The notes beneath the pieces were generated by a model, which did no database searches, was not told where the DNA came from, and was given only the letters and a program-made list of their open reading frames with translations. Of a stretch of DNA of 64,000 nt, positions 36,492-44,211 are shown one piece after another (the stretch's first letter is position 1; each line of letters opens with the position of its first letter). Source of the DNA: Lentzea sp. NEAU-D7 (GTDB lineage: Bacteria; Actinomycetota; Actinomycetes; Mycobacteriales; Pseudonocardiaceae). Location of the stretch: contig NZ_JAPJDL010000016.1 in the NCBI RefSeq assembly GCF_026242055.1, positions 1 through 64,000 of the forward strand, read 5' to 3'. A program made the translations under genes and the position numbers.

Positions 36492-37330
36492 CGCTTGTAC
36501 TCCACGGATACGGTGTCCCACATGGAATCGAACCACATGCGGGCTTGTTGAACGTATTGGCTGCCGGTGCTGGTGTCGTCATCGGTGACGCTGTGGTGGA
36601 AGAGAATGGCTTCTTTGCCGACTAGGTCGTAGATCGGCTTGGGTTCGCCATCGAAGCGGATGACGTGTTCGCGGACTGGGTAGAAGCCGAAGAAGGCTTC
36701 CTCGTTGTTGAGCAGGTAGAGCTTGAACAGCGGTGCGGCGCGGTGGACCTTGATCTCGACGGAGACGTCCTTGACCAGACCAAGGTCTCCGAGTTCCTGG
36801 ACGTTGTCGACGATCGCGAGTGTGTGGCGTCGCATGATCTCGTCCATGCGCTTGCGGAAGCCCGGGCTGTCCTGCAAGTCCTCGACCTGGCACGGGATCG
36901 CCCACGGCTGAGACGTGTCCGGGACGAGCATCCGGATGTTGATCGAGGCAGGTGTCAGTCGGCCGATTCGGATCTTGTCCAGCGGTTCCTGCATGACGCC
37001 TTGCAGTGTCTCGCCAGAGAAGCCGGAGAAGGCGATGGAGACGTGCTCGGCCTCGAACGCACGCTCGATGTGCGGCCGGAGTCCTACCGGGCGTTCGGTG
37101 CGCTCGCGGACGAAGACGCCGCTGCCCTGTCGGGAGACGATCAGACCTTCATCGCGCAGTTCGCGTAGCGCGTTCTGCACGGTCATCGGGGCGACTTCGT
37201 ACTTCTTCGCCAGCTCGGCGCGCGAGGGCAACTTGTCGCCGGCCTTGAACACCTTGGTGAGGATGGCAGCCCGAAGCGCGTTCGCCACCTGCATGTACGG
37301 CGGTCGCGGGTCGTCGGGGTCGAGAGCCAC
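36488..37330 (-). CDS. GntR-family repressor (KorSA-like) of the element
   Basis: A 280-residue regulator with an N-terminal winged HTH (PPYMQVANALRAAILTKVFKAGDKLPSRAELAKKYEVAPMTVQNALRELRDEGLI, residues ~10-64) and a C-terminal ligand-binding domain ending in YVQQARMWFDSMW. The C-terminal part is atypical compared with plain UTRA domains. In pSAM2 a GntR protein (KorSA) represses pra and so holds the element integrated; the divergent Pra-like gene here fits that role. GTG start with GGAGGAG. Its upstream region holds 11-bp iterons and a CTAG cluster, likely operators. Stop overlaps the HAD start. Confidence 0.9.
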   Translation of the reverse strand: MALDPDDPRPPYMQVANALRAAILTKVFKAGDKLPSRAELAKKYEVAPMTVQNALRELRDEGLIVSRQGSGVFVRERTERPVGLRPHIERAFEAEHVSIAFSGFSGETLQGVMQEPLDKIRIGRLTPASINIRMLVPDTSQPWAIPCQVEDLQDSPGFRKRMDEIMRRHTLAIVDNVQELGDLGLVKDVSVEIKVHRAAPLFKLYLLNNEEAFFGFYPVREHVIRFDGEPKPIYDLVGKEAILFHHSVTDDDTSTGSQYVQQARMWFDSMWDTVSVEYKR

Positions 37331-37343
37331 AGCTCCTCCAAGT

Positions 37344-37371
37344 GCCTACAGATCGCCTACTAAGCGCCTAC
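37344..37371. promoter_or_regulatory. Three GCCTAC iterons at 11-bp spacing (candidate operator)
   Basis: GCCTAC occurs at 37344, 37355 and 37366, exactly 11 bp apart (one helical turn), 14-41 bp upstream of the gntR start. The phasing suggests cooperative binding on one face of DNA, plausibly autoregulation by GntR. Confidence 0.5.
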
Positions 37372-37404
37372 AGGTAGACGGTACTGAGACCAGCGGGAAC
37401 CTGT

Positions 37405-37519
37405 CTAGCCCGCCTAGGGAGCTAGCTCACCTGCGAAAACCGTGAACTACTTGACCTGGCTAGACAACCTAGCTAGTTTCAAACTTGGCTAGGTTGAACA
37501 GGCGACCTAGCGGGGCTAG
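37405..37519. promoter_or_regulatory. Cluster of nine CTAG-centred motifs in the gntR/pra intergenic region
   Basis: CTAG starts at 37405, 37414, 37422, 37460, 37469, 37473, 37489, 37507 and 37516, nine times in 115 bp, where chance would give less than one. Several sit in short palindromes such as GCTAGC. They cover the likely pra promoter and are candidate repressor or replication-control sites. Confidence 0.55.
37451..37479 (+). promoter_or_regulatory. Putative promoter of the Pra-like gene
   Basis: TTGACC (37451-37456) and TAGTTT (37474-37479) are separated by 17 bp, about 54 bp upstream of the ATG at 37533, and lie inside the CTAG cluster, so a repressor bound there would block it. Confidence 0.4.
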
Positions 37520-37532
37520 GGAGGTTGCAGTC

Positions 37533-38009
37533 ATGGCGGTTCCGTACGGCACTCGCTTCGAGGCGTCGTTTGACCAGGTCTTTCCGCAGGGCGCGCTGAT
37601 GGTCGGCGTGGTCGCTCCGGACATGGAGTACATGAGCAACGAGGACAAGGCGCGCGGCAAGCAGGCCAAGCAGAAGGTCGACGAACGGTCCGGCAAGCGT
37701 CAGTGGAAGGTCGTCGTCACCGACCCGTCGGCCGAGAAGGAGCGGGACGCGTCGGTCACGATCACCGTGCTCGCGGACGTCCAGCCCGTCCCGCCTCAGG
37801 CCGTGCAGGTCATGCCCGGCGTTGAGGTCCGGCCCGTCGCGTTCGAAGGACTGACGGTCGAGCCGCGCGTCATGGGGGACCGGTTCAAGTACCAGGGCTT
37901 CACGATCCGGGCCACGGGTATCAGCGCGCCTCAGGTCGGGGCTCCGCCCAAGCGTGAGAACAAGCCTGCGGGTCAGCAGGGTCAGACCGACCAGAAGTCG
38001 GCGGCCTAA
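37533..38009 (+). CDS. Pra-like activator of replication, integration and excision
   Basis: A 158-residue protein starting MAVPYGTRFEASFDQVFPQGALMVGVV, with RQWKVVVTDPSAEKERDASVTITVLADVQP and GFTIRATGISAPQ. Proteins of this pattern head the transfer/replication operons of AICEs and are commonly annotated as plasmid replication, integration and excision activators (Pra in pSAM2). It is divergent from the GntR repressor. ATG chosen for GGGAGG eight to nine bases upstream. Function is inferred from resemblance and position. Confidence 0.65.
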   Translation: MAVPYGTRFEASFDQVFPQGALMVGVVAPDMEYMSNEDKARGKQAKQKVDERSGKRQWKVVVTDPSAEKERDASVTITVLADVQPVPPQAVQVMPGVEVRPVAFEGLTVEPRVMGDRFKYQGFTIRATGISAPQVGAPPKRENKPAGQQGQTDQKSAA

Positions 38010-38011
38010 CA

Positions 38012-38278
38012 ATGGCGCGGCCGTCGCGTGAGGCGGTCGCCCGGTGGAACACCGCGTATGCGGAGCAGACGGCGGCCCTGTTCGCGGCGTCCCGTACGGG
38101 CGACAAGCAGGCACTTCTTCGTCTGGCTCTGGGCTACTCCGCGGTGGCGGAGGCGTGGCGGATCTTGGCCGCTGATCTGGCGGTGCCGCTTTGGGCTCGT
38201 CACGCCTGCTCCATCGCCGCTGAGGAGTTCGAGCGTCGCGCGCGGCTTGAACAGTCCCGTTCTGGGGAGGAGTCGTGA
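38012..38278 (+). CDS. Small AICE protein, unknown function
   Basis: An 88-residue helical protein, MARPSREAVARWNTAYAEQT..., with an Ala-rich centre (ALLRLALGYSAVAEAWRIL) and charged C-terminus. No family recognised. ATG two bases after the Pra-like stop, and its stop overlaps the next start, so it belongs to the element's main operon. Confidence 0.7.
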   Translation: MARPSREAVARWNTAYAEQTAALFAASRTGDKQALLRLALGYSAVAEAWRILAADLAVPLWARHACSIAAEEFERRARLEQSRSGEES

Positions 38279-38550
38279 TGTTGAAGCTCATGATCTCGCC
38301 TGGTCCTGCGGCGTCGGCGGACATCGTGGCATGGCCCGACTCGGCCGCTGCGGAACATTGCCTGCGGCTGAACCTCGATCCGGCGCAGATCGCTATCCAT
38401 GTGCCGGACGGGCCTGACGGTCGGGAGCAGTTGGCGGCGTTCCTGCGGACGTTGTCGCAGCACGCCGGCCTGTTGGCTGCGGTGCTCGAACCGTCCAAGG
38501 GTGCTGGCTGGGTTGGTAACACGCCTGGGCCACTGACTGAGTGGGGTTAG
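38275..38550 (+). CDS. Small AICE protein, unknown function
   Basis: A 91-residue protein (or 90 from the ATG at 38278), MLKLMISPGPAASADIVAWPDS..., containing DPAQIAIHVPDGPDGREQLAAFLRTLSQHAG. Mixed alpha/beta, no membrane segments. GTGATG start region overlapping the previous stop, with GGGGAGGAG just upstream. Family not recognised. Confidence 0.65.
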   Translation: MMLKLMISPGPAASADIVAWPDSAAAEHCLRLNLDPAQIAIHVPDGPDGREQLAAFLRTLSQHAGLLAAVLEPSKGAGWVGNTPGPLTEWG

Positions 38551-38552
38551 CC

Positions 38553-38972
38553 ATGCTCGACGTACTTCAGCTGTCTGACGCAGTGCTCGGTGAGTTCGCG
38601 GACGACGTGCAGGTTCAGCTGATGCTGGTGGCCCTGCTCGACGATCCGTGGAGCTTGTGGACCGTGCCGAAGCTTGCCGAGTTTCTTCGGCAACCGCTGT
38701 GGACCGTCTACCGGCGGATGGAGCGGTTGCGCCGCTGCGGGTTGGTGCAACGGGTTCCGTTCTGGCCGGAGCAGGAACGGCCTTGGCGGTACTGGGTCTC
38801 GCCGGACGGGCTGCGGTCGTCGCGGTGGCTGATCCGGGCGAACTTCGAGGTGCTGCACACGATGGCGGTGCCGCTCGGGTTGTCGGTGCGCAAGGCGTTG
38901 GGTTTCGGCCCGGTCCTCGACGCCTGCCGGTGTGACTGTGGCCGGTGCTGTTGCGGGCTTCCGCACATCTAG
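38553..38972 (+). CDS. Winged-helix-like AICE protein with Cys-rich tail
   Basis: A 139-residue protein. Residues ~20-75 (LMLVALLDDPWSLWTVPKLA, then LWTVYRRMERLRRCGLVQRV) look like a MarR/PadR-type winged helix. The C-terminus is Cys-rich (ACRCDCGRCCCGLPHI), perhaps metal-binding. ATG two bases after the preceding stop. A DNA-binding role in control of the element is likely but not demonstrable. Confidence 0.7.
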   Translation: MLDVLQLSDAVLGEFADDVQVQLMLVALLDDPWSLWTVPKLAEFLRQPLWTVYRRMERLRRCGLVQRVPFWPEQERPWRYWVSPDGLRSSRWLIRANFEVLHTMAVPLGLSVRKALGFGPVLDACRCDCGRCCCGLPHI

Positions 38973-38984
38973 CCGCGTTAGGCG

Positions 38985-39185
38985 GTGGTGCCGGTGAGGC
39001 CTCGCCTGCTGGCTCGGTTGATGTACCGCATGAACCTGACCGCGAAGCACCCGGTGACCGGGCGGGTTCGGATGGAGTACCGGAACTGCTCGCGGTGTCT
39101 GGGTGGCGGGTGGTTCCGGAAGACGGAGAGACGGCCGCTCTGCTCCTGGTGCAGAGCGCTCGCGAAGAAGCTCGCTCAGAGCTGA
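38985..39185 (+). CDS. Small zinc-ribbon-like AICE protein
   Basis: A 66-residue basic protein with two CxxC knuckles (CSRCLGGG and CSWC) 18-19 residues apart and many Arg/Lys, the look of a small zinc-ribbon nucleic-acid-binding protein. GTG start assumed at 38985; nearby GTGs are possible. Other frames are also open here, so the call rests on the paired cysteines and operon position. Confidence 0.5.
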   Translation: MVPVRPRLLARLMYRMNLTAKHPVTGRVRMEYRNCSRCLGGGWFRKTERRPLCSWCRALAKKLAQS

Positions 39186-39320
39186 TCCACAACTGAACAA
39201 ACAGCGTTGGTGTGTGTCGCGCGGAAACAGTCCAAAGTCTTGGCGGGCCTTGACTGTTCCCGGCGACGTACACCGACTCGAACGACCCTGAAATCGTTGG
39301 GACACAAGGAGATTCGAGTC

Positions 39321-39599
39321 ATGCATAGGGTATCTGCGCGTACCTGGGGTGCGTCAAGTCGACAGGACCGGCTCGCCGCGATGGTGGAGCGTTTGCAGGC
39401 TGTCGACACCTACACGGTGATGGTCGACGGCGGCGGGCTGGTCAGCCTCGACCTCACTCAGGCTCAGGCCGAAGGGTTCGAGTGCCTGACGTGTAAGCGC
39501 TTGTGCGGCAACGGGTTGAGCGCATTCAAGCCCGTGGGGTTCATCCCGAGTACTGGCATGGTGTTCCGCTGCGTTTCGTGCCTGGACGGTGCGGCATGA
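39321..39599 (+). CDS. Small Cys-containing AICE protein
   Basis: A 92-residue protein, MHRVSARTWGASSRQDRLAA..., with TYTVMVDGGGLVSLDLTQAQ followed by paired cysteines (CLTCKRLCGNG and FRCVSCLDG) that could bind zinc. ATG preceded by AAGGAG at nine bases. The stop overlaps the start of the transfer gene (ATGA). The 135 bp before it (39186-39320) carry no convincing gene and may hold a promoter. Confidence 0.65.
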   Translation: MHRVSARTWGASSRQDRLAAMVERLQAVDTYTVMVDGGGLVSLDLTQAQAEGFECLTCKRLCGNGLSAFKPVGFIPSTGMVFRCVSCLDGAA

Positions 39600-41056
39600 G
39601 CGGGACGAAGTGGGTCGATCCGGCTCCGTTCGAGGGTGCTCGGCCGCGTTTCCCGTGGTGGATCTGGCTTCCTCGGTGGGCGAAGGTTGTTGCGGCACCG
39701 TTCGTGCTGGCGGGGTTCGCCGTGTGGCTCGGCGTCCGCCTGGTGCTCGTCGCGGTGCGGTACCCGGTCGTGGCTGGCCTGGCTGTCGTCGGGCTCGCGG
39801 CCTATCAGAAGTTCGGGCTCTCCCCGCTCGTGCTGGCACTGCTCACGCTCGTTGCTGCGCTGCTGATCTGGTTCGGGCTCCACCAGCGGTCGTTTCTGCG
39901 GCACTGCTGGTACCGGGCGGTCACTGAGTGGCGGCGGGCCACGGTCTACGTGTCGAAATGGCGCACTGTCATGCGGCTGGCTGATCTCGCCAAGGAACAC
40001 CGGGGCAAGGAGTACCGGCCTGAGCTGCGGCGCGTCCGGGCTGAGGGCTGGCGGGACAAGGTCCGGGTACGGATGATCCCGGCGCAGTCCCCGGAGCAGT
40101 GGGAAGCGCGACGGGACAACCTGGCGCACTCCTTCAACGCTCGGTCCTGCCGGGTGCGGGTACTGAAGCCTCGGCTGCTTGAGCTCGACTTCATCCACGC
40201 TGACCCGCTGGCGCGGCCCGTGGCAGTTCCGCCGCTGGGGGATTCTGCGGACGTCGATCTGAAGAAGCTGGTCGTCGGGAGGACGGAGACCGGTAAGCCG
40301 TGGAGGTTGAAGCTGCTCGGCTCTCAGATCCTTGTCGTCGGCGTCCCTGGCGCGGGTAAGGGCTCGGTGCTCTGGTCGATCGTCTGGCAGCTCGCCCCCG
40401 CGATTCGCGCCGGCCTGGTTCGGCTCGTCGGCATCGACCCCAAGGGCGGGATGGAACTCGGCCAGTGTCCTGACGCCTTCGACAAAGTCGTCTACGACAA
40501 CGGGCCGGAAGCCGTTGAACTGCTGGAAGAGATCGCAGCGGAGGTCAAGGCTCGCGCTTCGAGGTACCGGGGCGTTCGTCGGCTCTGGACTCGGAACGCC
40601 GGTGAGCCGTTCACGGTCCTGGTGGTCGACGAGTTGGCGGACCTCGTCGCCTACCAGCAGGACAAGCAGCTCCGGGAACGTGCCGGGCGTGCTGTCCAGA
40701 CGATCAGCTCGCAGGGACGCGCTCCCGGAGTGGCCACGGTCGCCCTGGTGCAGGACCCGCGCAAGGAAGTCGTGAGCTTTCGGCACCTGTTCACCACTCG
40801 GGTGGCGCTGCGCCTGGACGAGCCGATTCAGGTGGACATGGTCCTGGGCGACGGCGTTCGGCAGCGTGGCGCGGCTGCTCATGAGATCAGCGAGAGCACG
40901 CCTGGTGTCGCCTGGCTCAAAGAGGACGGGCAGCGCGAACCGGAACGCGCGAGGGCCTTCCACGTCACGGACGCGGACCTGGTCGAGTTGGGCGTCTACT
41001 TCGCCCCGGCCACCGTTCACGACTTCCCGGCAAGCAGCGAGCGGAGGGCAGCATGA
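39596..41056 (+). CDS. FtsK/SpoIIIE-like conjugal DNA translocase (TraB/TraSA type)
   Basis: A 486-residue protein with two to three N-terminal membrane helices (residues ~30-100), a linker, and an FtsK-type motor: Walker A VVGVPGAGKGS, VGIDPKGGMELG, Walker B VLVVDELADLV and ISSQGRAPGVATVALVQDP. In AICEs such a single ATPase forms a hexameric pore that moves double-stranded DNA between hyphae, without relaxase or type IV machinery. ATG overlaps the upstream stop, and its own stop overlaps the rep start (ATGA), forming one coupled operon. Confidence 0.92.
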   Translation: MSGTKWVDPAPFEGARPRFPWWIWLPRWAKVVAAPFVLAGFAVWLGVRLVLVAVRYPVVAGLAVVGLAAYQKFGLSPLVLALLTLVAALLIWFGLHQRSFLRHCWYRAVTEWRRATVYVSKWRTVMRLADLAKEHRGKEYRPELRRVRAEGWRDKVRVRMIPAQSPEQWEARRDNLAHSFNARSCRVRVLKPRLLELDFIHADPLARPVAVPPLGDSADVDLKKLVVGRTETGKPWRLKLLGSQILVVGVPGAGKGSVLWSIVWQLAPAIRAGLVRLVGIDPKGGMELGQCPDAFDKVVYDNGPEAVELLEEIAAEVKARASRYRGVRRLWTRNAGEPFTVLVVDELADLVAYQQDKQLRERAGRAVQTISSQGRAPGVATVALVQDPRKEVVSFRHLFTTRVALRLDEPIQVDMVLGDGVRQRGAAAHEISESTPGVAWLKEDGQREPERARAFHVTDADLVELGVYFAPATVHDFPASSERRAA

Positions 41057-42663
41057 GCACGAACGTCACCACGTTTCCCGGCGATGTTGCAGGCCAGACC
41101 CGCGCGGAACGGATGAGGCAGCCTGCCGCGCTCGACGTCACCAAGGCTGCCGCCGAGCAGCACGGCGTGTGCGTCCGGCCGTTCACGATGGAAGTCGAAG
41201 ACCACGAGTCCTACGAGGTTCGGTACGTCGCGGTGCCGTGTGGCTCGACGGTGGAGAGCGTCTGCAAGCCCTGCGCCAAGAAAGCCAAGGCCTTGCGGAT
41301 GGCTCAGTGCCGCGAAGGCTGGCACATGGAGGTGGAGCCCGACTTCACCCCGGAACCGCCCACAAAGGACCAGACGGAGCTGCTGGAGTACCGCGCTGAC
41401 CTCATGAAGGCCTTCAAGGAGGAGGGCAGCTCGGCTGAGGCGGACGAACTGCGGGAGGAGATCCACAGCGTCGACGAAGAACTTCGGCAACTCGGCGTCC
41501 GTGGTCGCCTGCCCTCACCGGACGATCCCGGCAAGCGGCCCGTGAAGCGCTCGACGAAGCGTCGGCAGGATGCGCCGGACCTGCCTCGGCGGCGCGTGGA
41601 GAGGCGGACGGTTGGACGGGAGTTCGCGGGAGCCTTCCGTCCCTCGATGTTCGTGACGCTCACCCTCGACACCTACGGCAAGGTGCGCGACGACGGCACG
41701 CCCGTTGACCCGGACAGCTACGACTACCGCCGTGCGGCAAGGGATGCGGTCCACTTCGCGTCGCTCGTTGACCGGTGGTGGCAGAACCTGCGGCGGGTGG
41801 CTGGCTGGGACGTCCAGTACTTCGCCACGGTCGAGCCTCAGAAACGCGCCGCTCCGCACCTGCACGCAGCACTCCGCGGTTCGATCCCTCACGAGGTCAT
41901 TCGGCTGGTCACGGCGGCTACCTACCACCAGGTGTGGTGGCCGAAGCACGACGAACGCGTCTACGTGGACCGGCTGCCGGTCTGGGACTTCGATCTCAAG
42001 GCGTTCATCGACCCGGACACCAGAAAGGCCCTGACCACCTGGGAAGACGCGGAGGTCGAGGAACCGGCGCACGTCGCGAAGTTCGGGCGGCAGGTGCACT
42101 CCAAGGGCATCCTCGGCGGCTCCGAGGAATCTGGGCGACACATCGGTTACCTGACGAAGTACCTCACGAAGTCCATTGGTGAGGTGGTCGAGCAGGACAA
42201 CGAACGGCAACGCCGGCATGCGGACCGCCTGGCGGACGAGTTGGCCGTCACGCCGTGCTCGGATCGATGCGCGAATTGGCTGCTCTACGCCGTCATGCCT
42301 CGAGGCGCCAACTCGCGGATGACGGCTGGACGGTGCAAGGGGAGGGCTCACCGCAGGGCCACGCTCGGGCTGCCTGGGCGGCGGGTTCTGGTGTCCCGCA
42401 AGTGGTCAGGGAAGACGCTCGCGGACCACAAGGCTGACCGGAAGCGCTTCGTCCTCCAGGCGCTCAAAGCAGTGGGGATCGAGAAGCCAGAGAAGGACCC
42501 GGCACGGCTCGTCTGGCACAAGGTGCGGCCTGGTGATCCGAACGTGCCGCCACGGGCGCACCTGCTCATGCATGCGATCGCTCAACGCGTGACGTGGAAG
42601 GCCGAGTACGACCGCGCGCTGCTCGCGGCCGGGCCTCCAGATCTTTCGGCAACTGCGGCCTGA
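41053..42663 (+). CDS. RepSA-type replication initiator (HUH rolling-circle)
   Basis: The 536-residue initiator has a Cys pair near residue 75 (CKPCAKKAKALRMAQC), FRPSMFVTLTLDTYGKV, the HUH metal motif APHLHAALRG, and GYLTKYLTKSIGE with the likely nicking tyrosine. This is the RepSA family, which replicates the excised AICE circle by rolling circle. A second Cys cluster lies at TPCSDRCANWLLYAV. ATG overlaps the stop of the transfer gene. xis and int follow on the same strand. Confidence 0.92.
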   Translation: MSTNVTTFPGDVAGQTRAERMRQPAALDVTKAAAEQHGVCVRPFTMEVEDHESYEVRYVAVPCGSTVESVCKPCAKKAKALRMAQCREGWHMEVEPDFTPEPPTKDQTELLEYRADLMKAFKEEGSSAEADELREEIHSVDEELRQLGVRGRLPSPDDPGKRPVKRSTKRRQDAPDLPRRRVERRTVGREFAGAFRPSMFVTLTLDTYGKVRDDGTPVDPDSYDYRRAARDAVHFASLVDRWWQNLRRVAGWDVQYFATVEPQKRAAPHLHAALRGSIPHEVIRLVTAATYHQVWWPKHDERVYVDRLPVWDFDLKAFIDPDTRKALTTWEDAEVEEPAHVAKFGRQVHSKGILGGSEESGRHIGYLTKYLTKSIGEVVEQDNERQRRHADRLADELAVTPCSDRCANWLLYAVMPRGANSRMTAGRCKGRAHRRATLGLPGRRVLVSRKWSGKTLADHKADRKRFVLQALKAVGIEKPEKDPARLVWHKVRPGDPNVPPRAHLLMHAIAQRVTWKAEYDRALLAAGPPDLSATAA

Positions 42664-42680
42664 TCAACCAAGGGGAAGAC

Positions 42681-42860
42681 ATGAACGACATCGCGTATCG
42701 CGTTGAGGAAGTCGCTCGGGCCCTTCGGGTGGGGCGGACGAAGGTGTTCGACTTGATCAGGGCTGGTGAGCTGGTGTCCGTCAAGATCGGCGGGAGTCGT
42801 CGGGTTCCGGCCTCGTCGGTGCAGGCATACCTGTCTCGGCTGATCGCTGAGGCGGCGTGA
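42681..42860 (+). CDS. xis: Excisionase (MerR/AlpA-type HTH)
   Basis: A 59-residue protein, essentially one winged helix: DIAYRVEEVARALRVGRTKVFDLIRAGELVSVKIGGSRRVPASSVQAYL. This is the excisionase/DNA-binding domain family paired with AICE integrases, directing Int toward excision. AGGGGAA precedes the ATG, and the stop overlaps the int start, giving the usual xis-int coupling. Confidence 0.93.
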   Translation: MNDIAYRVEEVARALRVGRTKVFDLIRAGELVSVKIGGSRRVPASSVQAYLSRLIAEAA

Positions 42861-44137
42861 TGGCCGGGGGCAAGCGGTCCAACGGTGAGGGCTCGGTCTA
42901 CCAGCGCAAGGACGGGCTGTGGGTCGGCGCGGCCTACGTGCTCACCACGACCGGGCATCGCAAGCGCGTCACTGTTTCGGCAACCACGGAGTCGGAGGCC
43001 TGGAAGAAGCTCAGGAAGAAGATCGCCGACTCCGACGCCGGCATCCCGGTAGCTGCGGAGACGTGGACGCTGGAGAGCTATCTCAAGTACTGGCTGTCCA
43101 CTGTGGCCGCGACGAAGAGGCCTCGGACGGTCGAGGGGTACGGCGTGGTCGTGCGGCGGCACCTGGTGCCCAACCTCGGGACGAAGAAGCTCCATCGGTT
43201 GTCGGCGCAGGACGTCCGGACGTTCATCACGCGGCTTCGGAACGATTGCCGGTGCTGCGCGGAGAAGATCGACGCCAACCGGCCGAAGGATGCTCGACGT
43301 TGCTGTGCCAAGGGGAAGTGCTGCAAGACGGTTCTTTCCGACCGAACGATTCAACAGATCCACGCTGTTCTGCGGAATGCGCTGGCGCACGCAATGCGGG
43401 AGGAGGTCGTGCCGCGCAACGTCGCCCGGCTTGTTCAGGTCAGGTCGCCTCGGTACGACGTGAATCGGGGCCTGGACGCTGATCAGGCAAAGGCGCTACT
43501 CAAGGCAGCGGAAAACGATCGACTGAAGGCGCTGTACGTCCTGGCGCTCTACCTCGGAATGCGACGCGGTGAGTTGCTCGGCCTTCGATGGAAAGACATC
43601 GACTGGGACAAGTGGGACGAGCCGTGCGCCGAACATGCGGATGACTTCTGCGAGGACTGCGCGGGGCAGCACTTCCCGACGTTGCAGATCCGCCAGACGC
43701 TTCAGCGGGTGGGTACGAAGCTCGTGTTCGTCCCGCCGAAGACGGACCGGTCAGAGCGGGTCATGCCGCTGCCGCTCCTCGTCGCCTGGGCGCTGGTCGA
43801 TCACTGGGACGGCCAGGACGACGAAGCGGAAGCGGCAGGGGACAGGTGGGAGGAGTCGGGGCTGATCTTCGCGACGGTCCTCGGTGGGCCGATCGATCCG
43901 ACCTACCTGAGGTCGAGTTGGTACCCGATCCGGAAGCGCGCCGGCCTGGAAAACGTGCGCTTTCACGACATCCGGCACTCGTGCGTGACGCTGCTGCTCA
44001 GGCTCGGCGTGCCGCCGCACATCGTCCGAGACATCGTCGGCCACTCGAATATTGAGGTGACGATGATGATCTACGCGGCCGTCTCCCTTGAGGACAAGCG
44101 GGAGGCCTTGAAGCGGCTCACGGACGAGCTGGGCTGA
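42857..44137 (+). CDS. int: Tyrosine recombinase integrase
   Basis: A 426-residue integrase (425 from the ATG at 42860) with an N-terminal arm-binding AP2-like part (GEGSVYQRKDGLWVGAAYV), a SAM-like core-binding domain and a C-terminal catalytic domain with YLGMRRGELLGLRWKDIDW (first Arg), HDIRHSCVTLLLRLG (HxxR), GHSNIEVT and the nucleophile Tyr in MMIYA. Two Cys-rich inserts (around CRCCAEKID...CCAKGKCC and CAEHADDFCEDC) suggest a zinc-stabilised loop. It lies 76 bp from the tRNA-Ser gene used as attachment site. Confidence 0.97.
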   Translation: MMAGGKRSNGEGSVYQRKDGLWVGAAYVLTTTGHRKRVTVSATTESEAWKKLRKKIADSDAGIPVAAETWTLESYLKYWLSTVAATKRPRTVEGYGVVVRRHLVPNLGTKKLHRLSAQDVRTFITRLRNDCRCCAEKIDANRPKDARRCCAKGKCCKTVLSDRTIQQIHAVLRNALAHAMREEVVPRNVARLVQVRSPRYDVNRGLDADQAKALLKAAENDRLKALYVLALYLGMRRGELLGLRWKDIDWDKWDEPCAEHADDFCEDCAGQHFPTLQIRQTLQRVGTKLVFVPPKTDRSERVMPLPLLVAWALVDHWDGQDDEAEAAGDRWEESGLIFATVLGGPIDPTYLRSSWYPIRKRAGLENVRFHDIRHSCVTLLLRLGVPPHIVRDIVGHSNIEVTMMIYAAVSLEDKREALKRLTDELG

Positions 44138-44141
44138 GGTC

Positions 44142-44164
44142 GTTGCTACACCCGTTGCTACACC
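44142..44164. repeat. Candidate integrase arm-type site, right copy
   Basis: Two GCTACACC octamers 12 bp apart in 23 bp, matching 32385-32407 with one mismatch and the same orientation, 47 bp inside the right att core. Confidence 0.65.
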
Positions 44165-44207
44165 AGAGGGGGTGTGACCAGCCTGAACGGCCGGGCACAC
44201 CCCCTCT
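44165..44207. terminator. Long-stem hairpin between int and tRNA-Ser
   Basis: A perfect 12-bp stem (44165-44176 with 44196-44207) with a 19-base loop lies between two convergent genes, int and the tRNA. It probably ends transcription from one or both, or forms part of the att region architecture. Confidence 0.6.
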
Positions 44208-44211
44208 GAAC

